Below, in pieces: positions 21,631 to 29,077 of a stretch of DNA of 64,000 bases. How positions within the stretch are numbered: position 1 is the first letter of the stretch; every line of letters starts with the position of its first letter. The notes beneath the pieces are model-generated. The model did no database searches and was not told the DNA's origin. It worked only from the letters and a program-made list of their open reading frames with translations. The stretch comes from Pseudomonas mendocina. Its GTDB lineage: Bacteria; Pseudomonadota; Gammaproteobacteria; Pseudomonadales; Pseudomonadaceae. The stretch is from positions 4,216,001 through 4,280,000 of the forward strand of contig NZ_LR134290.1 of assembly GCF_900636545.1 (NCBI RefSeq), given 5' to 3'. Made by a program: the position numbers and the translations under genes.

Positions 21631-22220
21631 CAGATAGAAAAAACATCCTCATTGCCTACCCGCCTGAATTTCTTTGCTATGAGAAATTGAAGCGAAAAAT
21701 CGACACGTACACCAGTCAATCGGGTGAAATTGAATTGGTGTGCTTTAATGATGCCAATGAGTATGTAAAAAGGTGTGCTAAAGAAAAAGATTGCGGGATG
21801 ACCTTTTTTTCAGATCCCGCTGAGGCTGTAGAAAACTCTACTCACGCAATCATCTTTGAAGATCGGGAGTGCTTCGCTAAGCTGCGTGAAAGTCTTAAAG
21901 AGAAGAATATTCGCTTTAAGGTTGTGCCTCTTGAATTAACCCTAGTCGTTAATAAAGATCGAGTCGACACATACGATGTCTACATTGGCCGAGGGACTGT
22001 ATGGGGTAACCCTTACCAGATCGGTCAGGATGGTGACAGGGACGAAGTAATACGCAAATTTGCGTATGATTTTGACCGAGGTTTTTTAAAGGTGCATCAA
22101 GATTTTGAAAAGCACCTGAGCAAAATCAAAGGTAAGGTGATTGCTTGTCACTGCAAGCCAGCAGCTTGTCACGGTGACGTAATAGCCGCCTATGTAAATT
22201 CACTTGATGATGGTAAATAG
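21627..22220 (+). CDS. Cassette gene 3: SLOG-like domain fused to DUF4326
   Basis: 197-residue two-part protein. Residues about 112-192 match DUF4326: YDVYIGRGTVWGNPYQIGQDGDRDEVI, then VIACHCKPAACHGDVIAAYV, with Cys174, Cys176, Pro178, Cys181 and His182. Residues about 1-105 look like a Rossmann-type nucleotide-binding (SLOG/DUF2493-like) module: a short first strand NILIAYPP, a middle strand THAIIFEDRE and a final helix-strand KEKNIRFKVVPL; this part is inferred only from the strand-helix pattern. Translationally coupled to the DUF488 gene. No terminator follows; 17 bases later the right direct repeat and the mpg 3' fragment begin. Function unknown. Confidence 0.78.
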   Translation: MTDRKNILIAYPPEFLCYEKLKRKIDTYTSQSGEIELVCFNDANEYVKRCAKEKDCGMTFFSDPAEAVENSTHAIIFEDRECFAKLRESLKEKNIRFKVVPLELTLVVNKDRVDTYDVYIGRGTVWGNPYQIGQDGDRDEVIRKFAYDFDRGFLKVHQDFEKHLSKIKGKVIACHCKPAACHGDVIAAYVNSLDDGK

Positions 22221-22237
22221 CGGGCGAGCCCCTGATT

Positions 22238-22246
22238 TGATCAAGT
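22238..22246 (+). repeat. Right 9-bp direct repeat of the mpg insertion
   Basis: TGATCAAGT, identical to 20216-20224. The last base is the first base of the next mpg codon (TCC, Ser). Confidence 0.8.
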
Positions 22247-22635
22247 CCGGACATCCCTGGATCGACGCCATCAGCGGCGCCGACTCGCTCGCCGCCATGC
22301 AGCGCAACAATCCCGACAATCTCGGCCGACCACGTGCGCCTGAGCGTTTGTGCGCAGGGCAAACCCTGCTGTGCAAGGCACTCGGTTTGAAGGTAAAGGA
22401 CTGGGATGCGCGCCGCTTCGATCTGCAACGATTGTTCGTCGAGGATGTCGGCGAGCAGCCTCACTCGATCATCCAGTGCGCGCGCCTTGGCATTCCCCAG
22501 GGGCGCGACGAACACCTGCCATATCGTTTCGTCGACGCGCTGTACGCTCGCCATTGCACGCGCAACCCTTTGCGTCGTGGACAGGTCGAAGGCCGTGACT
22601 ATCGATTGTTGAGCGTTTCAGGAGCAGAACGATGA
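22246..22635 (+). pseudogene. mpg: 3-methyladenine DNA glycosylase, C-terminal fragment
   Basis: Remaining 129 codons of mpg, beginning SGHPWIDAISGADSLAAM and including the family stretch RLCAGQTLLCKALGLKVKDWD. The reading frame is intact up to the stop at 22635 and is open back to an ATG cluster around 22204-22210 within the end of the DUF4326 gene, so a fused C-terminal polypeptide could be translated. It lacks the catalytic Glu and is unlikely to be a working glycosylase. No inactivating mutations are seen in either half, pointing to a recent insertion. The stop overlaps the start of the next gene. Confidence 0.9.
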
Positions 22636-23948
22636 GCGTCTGGCTGGATAACCTGACCACCTGGCTGAGTGGCAACCCGCAATGGCTGGGGGTAGCGATC
22701 TTTGTCATCGCTCTGCTCGAATGCCTGGCCCTGGTGGGCATCGTGCTGCCCGGCGTGGTGCTGCTATTCAGCGTCGCGCTGCTCGCCGGCAGCGGGATAC
22801 TGACGCTGTGGCAGACGCTACTGCTGGCCTACACCGGCGCGCTGTGTGGCGACATGATTTCCTACGCGCTGGGCAGGCGCTTCAAGCACAACATCGGGCG
22901 CCTGCCGGTGCTGCGCCATCATCCGCAGTGGATTTTGCGTGCCGAGCTCTATTTCCGTCACTACGGGGTGGCCAGCCTGTTGGTCGGGCGCTTCATCGGC
23001 CCGCTACGGCCGATGCTGCCACTGGTAGCCGGCATGCTGAACATGCCGCTGCTGCGCTTCATCCTGGTCAGCCTGGTGGCGGCAGCCGGCTGGGCCGTGG
23101 CCTACCTGTTACCGGGCTGGGCCACCGGAGCGGCGCTGCGCCTGCCAATGGCGGAAGGATTCTGGACCGAAGCCGCAGTGCTGCTGGCCGGTATCGGTGT
23201 GATCCTGTTGCTGACCATTCAAGCCAGCCTGGCGGAAAAACCGCGGGCCAGCCTGCTGGGCGGCGGTCTCAGCCTGGCACTGCTGATAGCCATCGTCATC
23301 GGCTGGCCGCATCTCGATGCGCTGGATCAGGGCCTGATGACTCTGATCCAGGAGCAGCGTCAGGCCCACCTGGACCAATGGATTGGCACCCTGACCCGAC
23401 TGGGCGACTTCCATATCCAGTTTGCAGCGGCGGCAATGCTGTGCGCCCTGCTGTTCCTGGCGCGTCAATGGCGCCACCTGCTGTTCGCCGGTTCGACCCT
23501 GCTGGTCACGGCCATCGGCAATACCACCCTCAAGCATGGCTTTGCCCGGGCACGCCCTGATGTGCTGAGCGAACCGCTGACGACCTACAGCTTTCCCAGC
23601 GGCCACAGCTCGGCAGCCTTTGCCTTCTTCCTGGTGCTGGGGGTACTCGCCGGTCGCGGGCAATCGGGGCGCCTGCGCCTGGCCTGGCTGGTGGTGGCTT
23701 GCCTGCCGGCGGCCGCCATCGCACTGTCGCGAATCTACCTGGGCGTACACTGGCCCAGCGACATCATCGCCGGGGCCCTGCTGGCGTCAGCCGTGTGCGG
23801 CCTGAGCCTGACCCTGTGCCAGCGCCAGGAGGTGCTGCCGGCACTGCCGGCGCGCCTGTGGTGGATCATCCTGCCGGCCTGCCTCGCGGTACTGGGAGGA
23901 ATGGCGACCTGGCAACTGTCCAATGCGCTGCTGCGCTACGCGTACTGA
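22632..23948 (+). CDS. DedA-PAP2 fusion membrane protein
   Basis: 438-residue polytopic protein with two domains. The N-terminal half (about 1-200) is a DedA/SNARE-associated domain (ALVGIVLPGVVLLF; GRFIGPLRPMLPLVAGML); members of this family act as undecaprenyl phosphate or phospholipid flippases. The C-terminal half is a PAP2-type phosphatase with the three signature motifs KHGFARARP, FPSGHSSA and SRIYLGVHWPSD. The fusion suggests dephosphorylation of a lipid pyrophosphate coupled to its membrane recycling. Start overlaps the mpg stop by four bases, so in this strain its translation may now depend on the mpg C-terminal frame and on cassette transcription. Confidence 0.92.
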   Translation: MSVWLDNLTTWLSGNPQWLGVAIFVIALLECLALVGIVLPGVVLLFSVALLAGSGILTLWQTLLLAYTGALCGDMISYALGRRFKHNIGRLPVLRHHPQWILRAELYFRHYGVASLLVGRFIGPLRPMLPLVAGMLNMPLLRFILVSLVAAAGWAVAYLLPGWATGAALRLPMAEGFWTEAAVLLAGIGVILLLTIQASLAEKPRASLLGGGLSLALLIAIVIGWPHLDALDQGLMTLIQEQRQAHLDQWIGTLTRLGDFHIQFAAAAMLCALLFLARQWRHLLFAGSTLLVTAIGNTTLKHGFARARPDVLSEPLTTYSFPSGHSSAAFAFFLVLGVLAGRGQSGRLRLAWLVVACLPAAAIALSRIYLGVHWPSDIIAGALLASAVCGLSLTLCQRQEVLPALPARLWWIILPACLAVLGGMATWQLSNALLRYAY

Positions 23949-23957
23949 CGCGTCGCC

Positions 23958-24542
23958 TCAGGCATCGCCCTGGAGTATTTCCAGCATGGCGTGCAACTGT
24001 TCCAGACACAGGGCTGGATCGTCGAGCTGAAGCAGCTGCAACTTCTGCGCGGGCTCCAGCGGCAACAGATAGGCCAGCTGATTGGCCAGTTGCTGCTGGC
24101 TGGTGACCACACCCGCCATGGCCAACCCTGCCACCAACGGATGTTCGGCCAATGCGGCGTGCAGGGCAGCAAGGTCGGCGTGCTCGGCCTGCAGTGGGCT
24201 GTCTGGCGGCGCCTCCAGCCACTGCACATCGGCGACGGTCAGCTGGTCAGGCAAAACCTGGGCACGCTCGACGCGAAAGCGCCGCCCGCCCTCGACACGG
24301 ATACCCAGCAGTCCATTGGTACGCTGTTGAAAATCACGCACCAGCGCCTCACATCCAATCGCAGAGAAACGGCTGGCGGCCTCGCCCACTTCTTCGCCCT
24401 CGACGATGCACACCACGCCGAACCCCGTGCCTTGCTTCATGCAGCGGCTGATCATGTCCAGGTAGCGCGCCTCGAATATCTGCAGGTCGAGCACGCAACC
24501 GGGAAACAGTACGGTGTTGAGCGGAAACAGCGGGAGCTTCAT
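23958..24542 (-). CDS. LON N-terminal substrate-binding domain protein
   Basis: 194-residue protein consisting only of the Lon N-terminal (PUA-like beta plus helical) domain: MKLPLFPLNTVLFPGCVLDLQIFEARYLDM at the start and LANQLAYLLPLEPAQKLQLLQ near the end. It lacks ATPase and protease parts. Homologues are common as stand-alone genes in proteobacteria; their role is not settled, perhaps substrate recognition. Converges on the DedA-PAP2 gene (nine-base gap). Confidence 0.9.
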   Translation of the reverse strand: MKLPLFPLNTVLFPGCVLDLQIFEARYLDMISRCMKQGTGFGVVCIVEGEEVGEAASRFSAIGCEALVRDFQQRTNGLLGIRVEGGRRFRVERAQVLPDQLTVADVQWLEAPPDSPLQAEHADLAALHAALAEHPLVAGLAMAGVVTSQQQLANQLAYLLPLEPAQKLQLLQLDDPALCLEQLHAMLEILQGDA

Positions 24543-24602
24543 GGTTTACGGCCTGTTATCTACGCAAGACTGCCGGAACATCAGGGATGGCCAGGCAGGC
24601 TC

Positions 24603-25319
24603 TCACAGGAGCATGACAATCGCCAGAGGCAACAGCACGGCGGTAATCACCCCCATCAGACTCATCGCCAACGCGGCGAAGGCGCCGCACTCATCGCTCT
24701 CCTGCAGTGCGCGCGCGGTGCCCACAGCATGTGCAGTGATACCCAGCGCCATGCCCTGCGCCGCTGGGTGATGAACCCGGCACAGACGCAAAATGGACGG
24801 CCCGACGATGGCACCGATGACCCCGGTGATCATCACGAACACCGCTGCCAGTGCCGCGATGCCGCCAATCTGATCGGCCACCAGCATGGCAATCGGCGAG
24901 GTCACCGACTTGGGCGCCATGCTCATCAGCATCAGCCGCTCGGCGCCGAACAACCAGGCCAGCCCTGCCCCGAGCACGGTGGCGAAGGTGCCGGCGACCA
25001 GCAGGGTCAGAATGATCGGCCAGAACAGCTGGCGAATCCGCCGCAGGTTGAGATACAGCGGCACGGCCAGGGCCACGGTGGCCGGGCCGAGCAGCAGGGT
25101 CAGTGCCGCGACGCTGTTGCGATACTCGGCGAAACTCAGGCCACACAGCAGCAGGATGCCGATCACCGTAAGCATCGACACCAGCACTGGCTGCAGGAAC
25201 ACCCAGCGAGTGCGTTCGTAGGCAGCCATGGCCAACTGATAGGCGCCCAGGGTTATGCCTATCCCGAACAGCGGGTGATGGGTCAGCGCCTGCCAGGCGC
25301 CCTGCCAATCCGGACTCAT
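24603..25319 (-). CDS. LrgB/CidB family membrane protein
   Basis: 238-residue polytopic protein of the LrgB family: LFGIGITLGAYQLA, LLGPATVALAVPLYLNLRRI, MAPKSVTSPIAMLVADQIGG and HAVGTARALQESDECGAFA are family signatures. Encoded with a CidA/LrgA-like partner whose stop overlaps this start by four bases. The pair is usually described as a holin/antiholin-like system affecting murein hydrolase export and cell death; later work on related plant and bacterial proteins suggests organic acid transport. The start at 25319 is fixed by this overlap. Confidence 0.9.
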   Translation of the reverse strand: MSPDWQGAWQALTHHPLFGIGITLGAYQLAMAAYERTRWVFLQPVLVSMLTVIGILLLCGLSFAEYRNSVAALTLLLGPATVALAVPLYLNLRRIRQLFWPIILTLLVAGTFATVLGAGLAWLFGAERLMLMSMAPKSVTSPIAMLVADQIGGIAALAAVFVMITGVIGAIVGPSILRLCRVHHPAAQGMALGITAHAVGTARALQESDECGAFAALAMSLMGVITAVLLPLAIVMLL

Positions 25320-25675
25320 GCGTCCTCCCTGCGCTGCTGGCGCTCGATCAGCTTCTGCATCAGCCAGCCAGCGAAGGCCAGCGACACCAGCAAAGACAGC
25401 ACCAGCGCGCCGACCACCGCCCAAAAATCGGCGGCGATATCACTGGCATAGGCCATCACGCCTACAGCAGGCGGCACCAGAATCAGCGGCAGGTACTTGA
25501 GCAGGCTGCTGGACGCCACGCTGAGCGGCTCGCCGACCTCACCGCGCAGCATAAGAAAGACGAACAACAGCAGCATGCCGATGATCGGCCCAGGCAGCAT
25601 CGGCAGCAGCAGAACGTTGAGAGCGGTACCCAGCAACTGGCATAGCACCAGCCAGGAAAGGCCGCGAAGCAGCAT
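25316..25675 (-). CDS. CidA/LrgA family holin-like protein
   Basis: 119-residue membrane protein with four predicted helices and the family signature LPGPIIGMLLLFVFLMLRG followed by LLKYLPLILVPPAVGVM. Partner of the LrgB-like protein (ATGA overlap). The frame stays open upstream to 25840, but that extension is translated from the MITE described separately and shares nothing with the family, so ATG 25675 is used. Confidence 0.9.
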   Translation of the reverse strand: MLLRGLSWLVLCQLLGTALNVLLLPMLPGPIIGMLLLFVFLMLRGEVGEPLSVASSSLLKYLPLILVPPAVGVMAYASDIAADFWAVVGALVLSLLVSLAFAGWLMQKLIERQQRREDA

Positions 25676-25725
25676 GTTTGAGTTCTCCACAAGACGAGCG
25701 ATGGCCGCGCTTCCGCTCGCGAGTA

Positions 25726-25861
25726 GGCCATTGAAAAACGTAGGCGAGGCAGTCAGTGCCAGGCAAAAACAGGCGAAAAAGCGGAGTTTACGAGCTGTAA
25801 ATGAGCATTTTGAGCCTGTTTTTAACGCAGCAATAACCACGCAGGTAGTTTTTCAGCAGCC
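25726..25861. mobile_element. 136-bp MITE with imperfect full-length palindrome
   Basis: Ends GGCCATTGAAAAAC (25726-25739) and GTTTTTCAGCAGCC (25848-25861) are imperfect inverted repeats. The inner segments are also symmetrical: AAAAACAGGC (25765-25774) with GCCTGTTTTT (25814-25823), and TTTAC/GTAAA around the centre. Both ends are flanked by TA (25724-25725 and 25862-25863), the target duplication of IS630/Tc1-mariner type elements. No transposase is encoded. I recall near-identical sequence scattered in other Pseudomonas genomes, not checked. It lies between the cidA-like start and upstream DNA, so it replaces or adds promoter sequence. Confidence 0.72.
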
Positions 25862-25863
25862 TA

Positions 25864-26073
25864 CTAGAGGGGATTCTGGGCATCTATTGGGGCATGTCGG
25901 CCATTATAGGCGCGATGCGCCTTCGCTAGCCTCTGTATTGCTTCGTCAGGCTGACCTATGCCGCGTCATTCAGTACGCCGAGGCAGGCTTGACCCGCTGC
26001 CCCCCTCGTGCTGATCTAGGCCGCAACGGTTTCACGCACACAAGAAAAACACCCGTGTCCTCAAGGAGGAACT
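25864..26073. other. Remainder of the 398-bp gap before phaJ
   Basis: Together with 25676-25725 and the MITE this makes a 398-bp region without a gene between the divergent cidA-like and phaJ-like genes. I see no coding sequence or hairpin terminator; it must hold the phaJ promoter, but no clear -35/-10 pair is recognisable. A good ribosome site AAGGAGG precedes 26074. Confidence 0.5.
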
Positions 26074-26529
26074 ATGCCGTTCGTACCCGTAGCAGAGCTC
26101 AAGGACCATGTTGGCAAGGAACTCGGCAAATCCGAGTGGCTGACCATCGATCAGGAGCGCATCAATCAGTTCGCCGAGTGTACCGGCGACCATCAGTTCA
26201 TCCATGTCGACCCAGAAAAGGCCAAGCTGACGCCCTTCGGCACCACCATCGCCCACGGTTTCCTCTCCCTGTCGCTGGTGCCGATGTTGATGGAAAAGAT
26301 CATGATCATGCCGCAGGGACTGAAGATGGCGGTGAACTACGGTCTCGACAGTGTGCGCTTCATCCAGCCGGTCAAGGTCAACTCCAAGGTGCGCCTGGTG
26401 GTCACCCTGACCGATGCCACCGAGAAGAACCCCGGCCAGTGGCTGCTCAAGGCGCGCGCCGTGCTGGAAATCGAAGGCCAGGAAAAACCGGCCTACATCG
26501 CCGAGCCGCTGACCCTCTGCTTCGTTTGA
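26074..26529 (+). CDS. phaJ4: (R)-specific enoyl-CoA hydratase, MaoC family
   Basis: 151-residue MaoC-like hot-dog hydratase. The hydratase-2 motif is visible as FAECTGDHQFIHVDPEKAKLTPFGTTIAHGFLSLSL, with catalytic Asp and His in the GDHQFIHVD part. The enzyme would convert trans-2-enoyl-CoA to (R)-3-hydroxyacyl-CoA, linking beta-oxidation to polyhydroxyalkanoate synthesis. The symbol follows the P. aeruginosa paralogue found in the same neighbourhood and is less certain than the family. Strong AAGGAGG site. Stands alone. Confidence 0.85.
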   Translation: MPFVPVAELKDHVGKELGKSEWLTIDQERINQFAECTGDHQFIHVDPEKAKLTPFGTTIAHGFLSLSLVPMLMEKIMIMPQGLKMAVNYGLDSVRFIQPVKVNSKVRLVVTLTDATEKNPGQWLLKARAVLEIEGQEKPAYIAEPLTLCFV

Positions 26530-26664
26530 TCCCCGCCTGCTCCCGTTCCGGCCCTCGCAGCCGGAACGGGAATCTTCTCGCGTCAGCAAAGCGTGCGATG
26601 CGACAGCGCAAGCCTGCGGGCTTGCGGCATACTGCCGAGCAAAGCACCGACCTGGACGTCCGCC

Positions 26665-28389
26665 ATGAATTCCCTTGCCCTGCGCCTGCTGCCTGTTTGC
26701 CTGTCCCTGCTGATCGCCGGTTGCGACGAAGCGCGTCCGCTACTGCCGGCCAATGCCACCCTGCCCGACGGCGGCCAGTATCGCGGCGAGATCGTTGATG
26801 GCCTACTGCAAGGCCCCGGGCGTCTGGACTACCGCAATGGCAGCTGGTTCGTCGGCCAGTTCAAGGACGGCATGCTCGAGGGCAGCGGCGAGTGGCAAGG
26901 CCCCGGTGGAGAGCACTATCTGGGCGAATTTCATGAAGGCATGTTCCACGGCCAGGGCACCCTGACCTACAGCGACGGCAGCCGCTACGAAGGGGGGTTC
27001 GAACGCAACCGGTTCAGCGGCGTCGGCCTGCTCGAACAGGGCGGCCAGCGTTACCAGGGCGAATTTCTCAACGACCGCTTCCACGGTCTGGGCAAACTGG
27101 AAATGGCCGACGGCAGCAGCTTCCAGGGCCAGTTCGTCAAGGGGCAGCCAGAGGGCCAGGGCGTGCGCATCGACGCCTACGGCAACCAGTTCAGCGGCGT
27201 GTTCGCCCAGGGTCTGCTCAGCGGCCAGGGCAGCTACCACAACGCCGATGGCGATAACTACAGCGGCGGTTTCAAGAACGACGAGTTTCATGGCAAAGGT
27301 CGCTACCAGAGCGCTGGCGGCGAGACCTGGGCCGGCGAATTCGTAGAAGGCGTGATGCAGGGCCCCGGCGAATACACCGATGGCGAAGGCACCCGCTACC
27401 TCGGCGAATTCGCCGACTGGCAGTACGAGGGCGAAGGCCTGCTCACCTTGCCAGACGGCAGCGCCTATCGAGGCCATTTCTCCGGCGGAGAATACAGTGG
27501 CGAAGGCACCCTGACCCTGGCCGATGGCAGTCGTCAGTCCGGCACCTGGCAAAGCGGGCGCCTGGTACGTGACGAACAGGGTCAGCCACTGCCCGACAGC
27601 CTGGAGCTGGGCCTGTTGCAACAGGGGCAGCTGCTCGACCAGGTCATCGCCGCGATTCCCGCCTCGACACCGTCGCGCGAACTCTACGCGCTGACCCTGG
27701 CGGGCGACGGCAAGCAGAGCGTGTTCATGCGCGAAGCCGATTACGTCAGCAGGTTGATGCGCGATCGCTTTGGTGCTTACGGCAGCGTCAGCCTGATCAA
27801 TCACCGCGACCATCTTGCCGACCGCCCATTGGCCACGCGCGAGAACCTCACCCGCGTGGTTCAGGCTCTTGCCGAACGCAGTGGCGAGGAAGACCTGATC
27901 TTCATCTACCTGACCAGCCACGGCTCGCGCCGCCATGAACTCAACCTCGACCAGCCGCGCCTGCAGTTGGCCGACCTGCCGGCCAGCGAGCTGGCGGCAC
28001 TGCTCTCACCACTCAAGCAACGCAACAAGGTGATTGTGGTTTCGGCCTGTTATTCCGGTGGTTTCATCCCGCCATTGAAAGACGAAAAGACCCTGGTGAT
28101 GACTGCTGCACGCGCAGACCGGGTGTCCTTCGGCTGCAGCGAGGATAACGACTTCACCTATTTCGGCCGCGCCCTGTTCGCCGAGGCGCTGGGCGAAACC
28201 GACAATCTGGAAAGGGCCTTCGAACTGGCCAAGGAACGCGTCGCCGAGCGTGAGCAAAGCGACGGATTCGAGCCTTCCGAACCGCAGATCTGGGCGCCCC
28301 GCGGCGTACTGCAGCACTGGCGCGAACTACGCCAAAGCCAGGCCGAGCGTGCGCTCGGTACCGTGGCCAGCGGTCCGGCAAAAGACTAA
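26665..28389 (+). CDS. MORN-repeat lipoprotein with caspase-like (C13) domain
   Basis: 574-residue predicted lipoprotein: signal with lipobox LIAGC (Cys20), then eleven full MORN repeats and a partial twelfth (about residues 38-315, each of the form YxGxFxxGxxxGxGxxxxxxG), then a caspase-hemoglobinase domain (about 345-560). The catalytic dyad is His419 in YLTSHGS and Cys462 in VVSACYSGGF, the legumain/C13 arrangement. MORN repeats often bind membranes or act as scaffolds. The start at 26665 gives the signal peptide; an in-frame ATG at 26593 is upstream of it. Substrate and physiological role are unknown; it would act in the periplasm or at the inner face of the outer membrane. Confidence 0.88.
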   Translation: MNSLALRLLPVCLSLLIAGCDEARPLLPANATLPDGGQYRGEIVDGLLQGPGRLDYRNGSWFVGQFKDGMLEGSGEWQGPGGEHYLGEFHEGMFHGQGTLTYSDGSRYEGGFERNRFSGVGLLEQGGQRYQGEFLNDRFHGLGKLEMADGSSFQGQFVKGQPEGQGVRIDAYGNQFSGVFAQGLLSGQGSYHNADGDNYSGGFKNDEFHGKGRYQSAGGETWAGEFVEGVMQGPGEYTDGEGTRYLGEFADWQYEGEGLLTLPDGSAYRGHFSGGEYSGEGTLTLADGSRQSGTWQSGRLVRDEQGQPLPDSLELGLLQQGQLLDQVIAAIPASTPSRELYALTLAGDGKQSVFMREADYVSRLMRDRFGAYGSVSLINHRDHLADRPLATRENLTRVVQALAERSGEEDLIFIYLTSHGSRRHELNLDQPRLQLADLPASELAALLSPLKQRNKVIVVSACYSGGFIPPLKDEKTLVMTAARADRVSFGCSEDNDFTYFGRALFAEALGETDNLERAFELAKERVAEREQSDGFEPSEPQIWAPRGVLQHWRELRQSQAERALGTVASGPAKD

Positions 28390-28419
28390 GCTGAACTGTA
28401 ACGGACAAGAGACAACCGC

Positions 28420-29061
28420 ATGTACCTGACCCCACAGCACATTCTTATCGCCGGTGCCACCGGACTCACCGGTGAGCACCTGCTCGATCGTCTGCTCAGC
28501 GAGCCGACGGTCGCCCGCGTGCTGGCGCCGACACGTAGACCATTGGCCGCCCATCCGCATCTGGAAAACCCGGTGGGTGACCTACAGGCGCTACTGCCGC
28601 AACTGTCTGGCCAGGTCGATACCGCCTTCTGCTGCCTGGGCAGTACCATCAAGCAGGCCGGCTCGCAGGAGGCCTTTCGTGCTGTCGACCACGATCTCGT
28701 GCTGGCTTTCGCCCGCTGCGCTCGCGAGCTGGGCGCACGGCATCTGGTGGTGATCAGCGCGCTGGGCGCCAATCCCAACTCCTCGGTATTCTACAACCGA
28801 GTCAAGGGCGAGACCGAGGAAGCGCTGAAAGCCATGGACTGGCCGCAACTTACCATCGCCCGCCCATCGCTCCTGCTCGGAGCACGCCATGAGTTTCGTC
28901 TCGGCGAGCGCCTCGCGGCGCCACTGCTACGCTGGCTGCCGGGCAAGTACCGCGGCATCGACGCCTGTGCCCTGGCTCGCGCCCTGTGGCGTCTGGCCCT
29001 GGAAGAGGAAGACGGTGTGCGCGTGATAGAGTCTTCCGACCTGCGCCGCCTGGGGCGCTGA
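28420..29061 (+). CDS. NAD(P)-binding oxidoreductase, HTATIP2/YwnB-like
   Basis: 213-residue Rossmann protein with dinucleotide motif [19 protein letters not shown] and the atypical SDR active-site region [14 protein letters not shown] (Tyr-x-x-x-Lys). The closest recall is the NmrA/HTATIP2 oxidoreductase group; substrate unknown. Follows the MORN-caspase gene by 30 bases on the same strand. Confidence 0.82.
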   Translation: MYLTPQHILIAGATGLTGEHLLDRLLSEPTVARVLAPTRRPLAAHPHLENPVGDLQALLPQLSGQVDTAFCCLGSTIKQAGSQEAFRAVDHDLVLAFARCARELGARHLVVISALGANPNSSVFYNRVKGETEEALKAMDWPQLTIARPSLLLGARHEFRLGERLAAPLLRWLPGKYRGIDACALARALWRLALEEEDGVRVIESSDLRRLGR

Positions 29062-29077
29062 TGCCGTGGATGAAGCG

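Larger units (their letters stand above)
20225..22237 (+). mobile_element. 2.0-kb AT-rich three-gene cassette inserted in mpg
   Basis: Foreign DNA between 9-bp direct repeats that splits mpg. It holds a leader with a terminator hairpin and a palindrome, then three same-strand genes (20506-22220) ending only 17 bases before the right repeat. Base composition is much more AT-rich than the flanks, most strongly in the second and third genes (many AAA, TTT, ATT and TTA codons). No transposase, integrase or obvious terminal inverted repeats are present: the left end reads TGTACACATTTAACC and the reverse complement of the right end AATCAGGGGCTCGCC. It was therefore probably moved in trans or is a cargo remnant. 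Confidence 0.82.

Noticed and set aside
20224..22245. The mpg insert as a self-splicing intron or intein
   Set aside because: It does not continue the reading frame (stop at 20244), has no intein motifs, no reverse transcriptase or homing endonuclease, and no group II GTGYG start.
20224..22245. The mpg insert as an integron gene cassette
   Set aside because: I found no attC-like pair of GTTRRRY/RYYYAAC core sites and no integrase; three genes with a long leader are also atypical.
25676..25840. N-terminal extension of the cidA-like protein by 55 codons
   Set aside because: Those codons are translated from the MITE and have no similarity to CidA/LrgA proteins; ATG 25675 gives the normal length.
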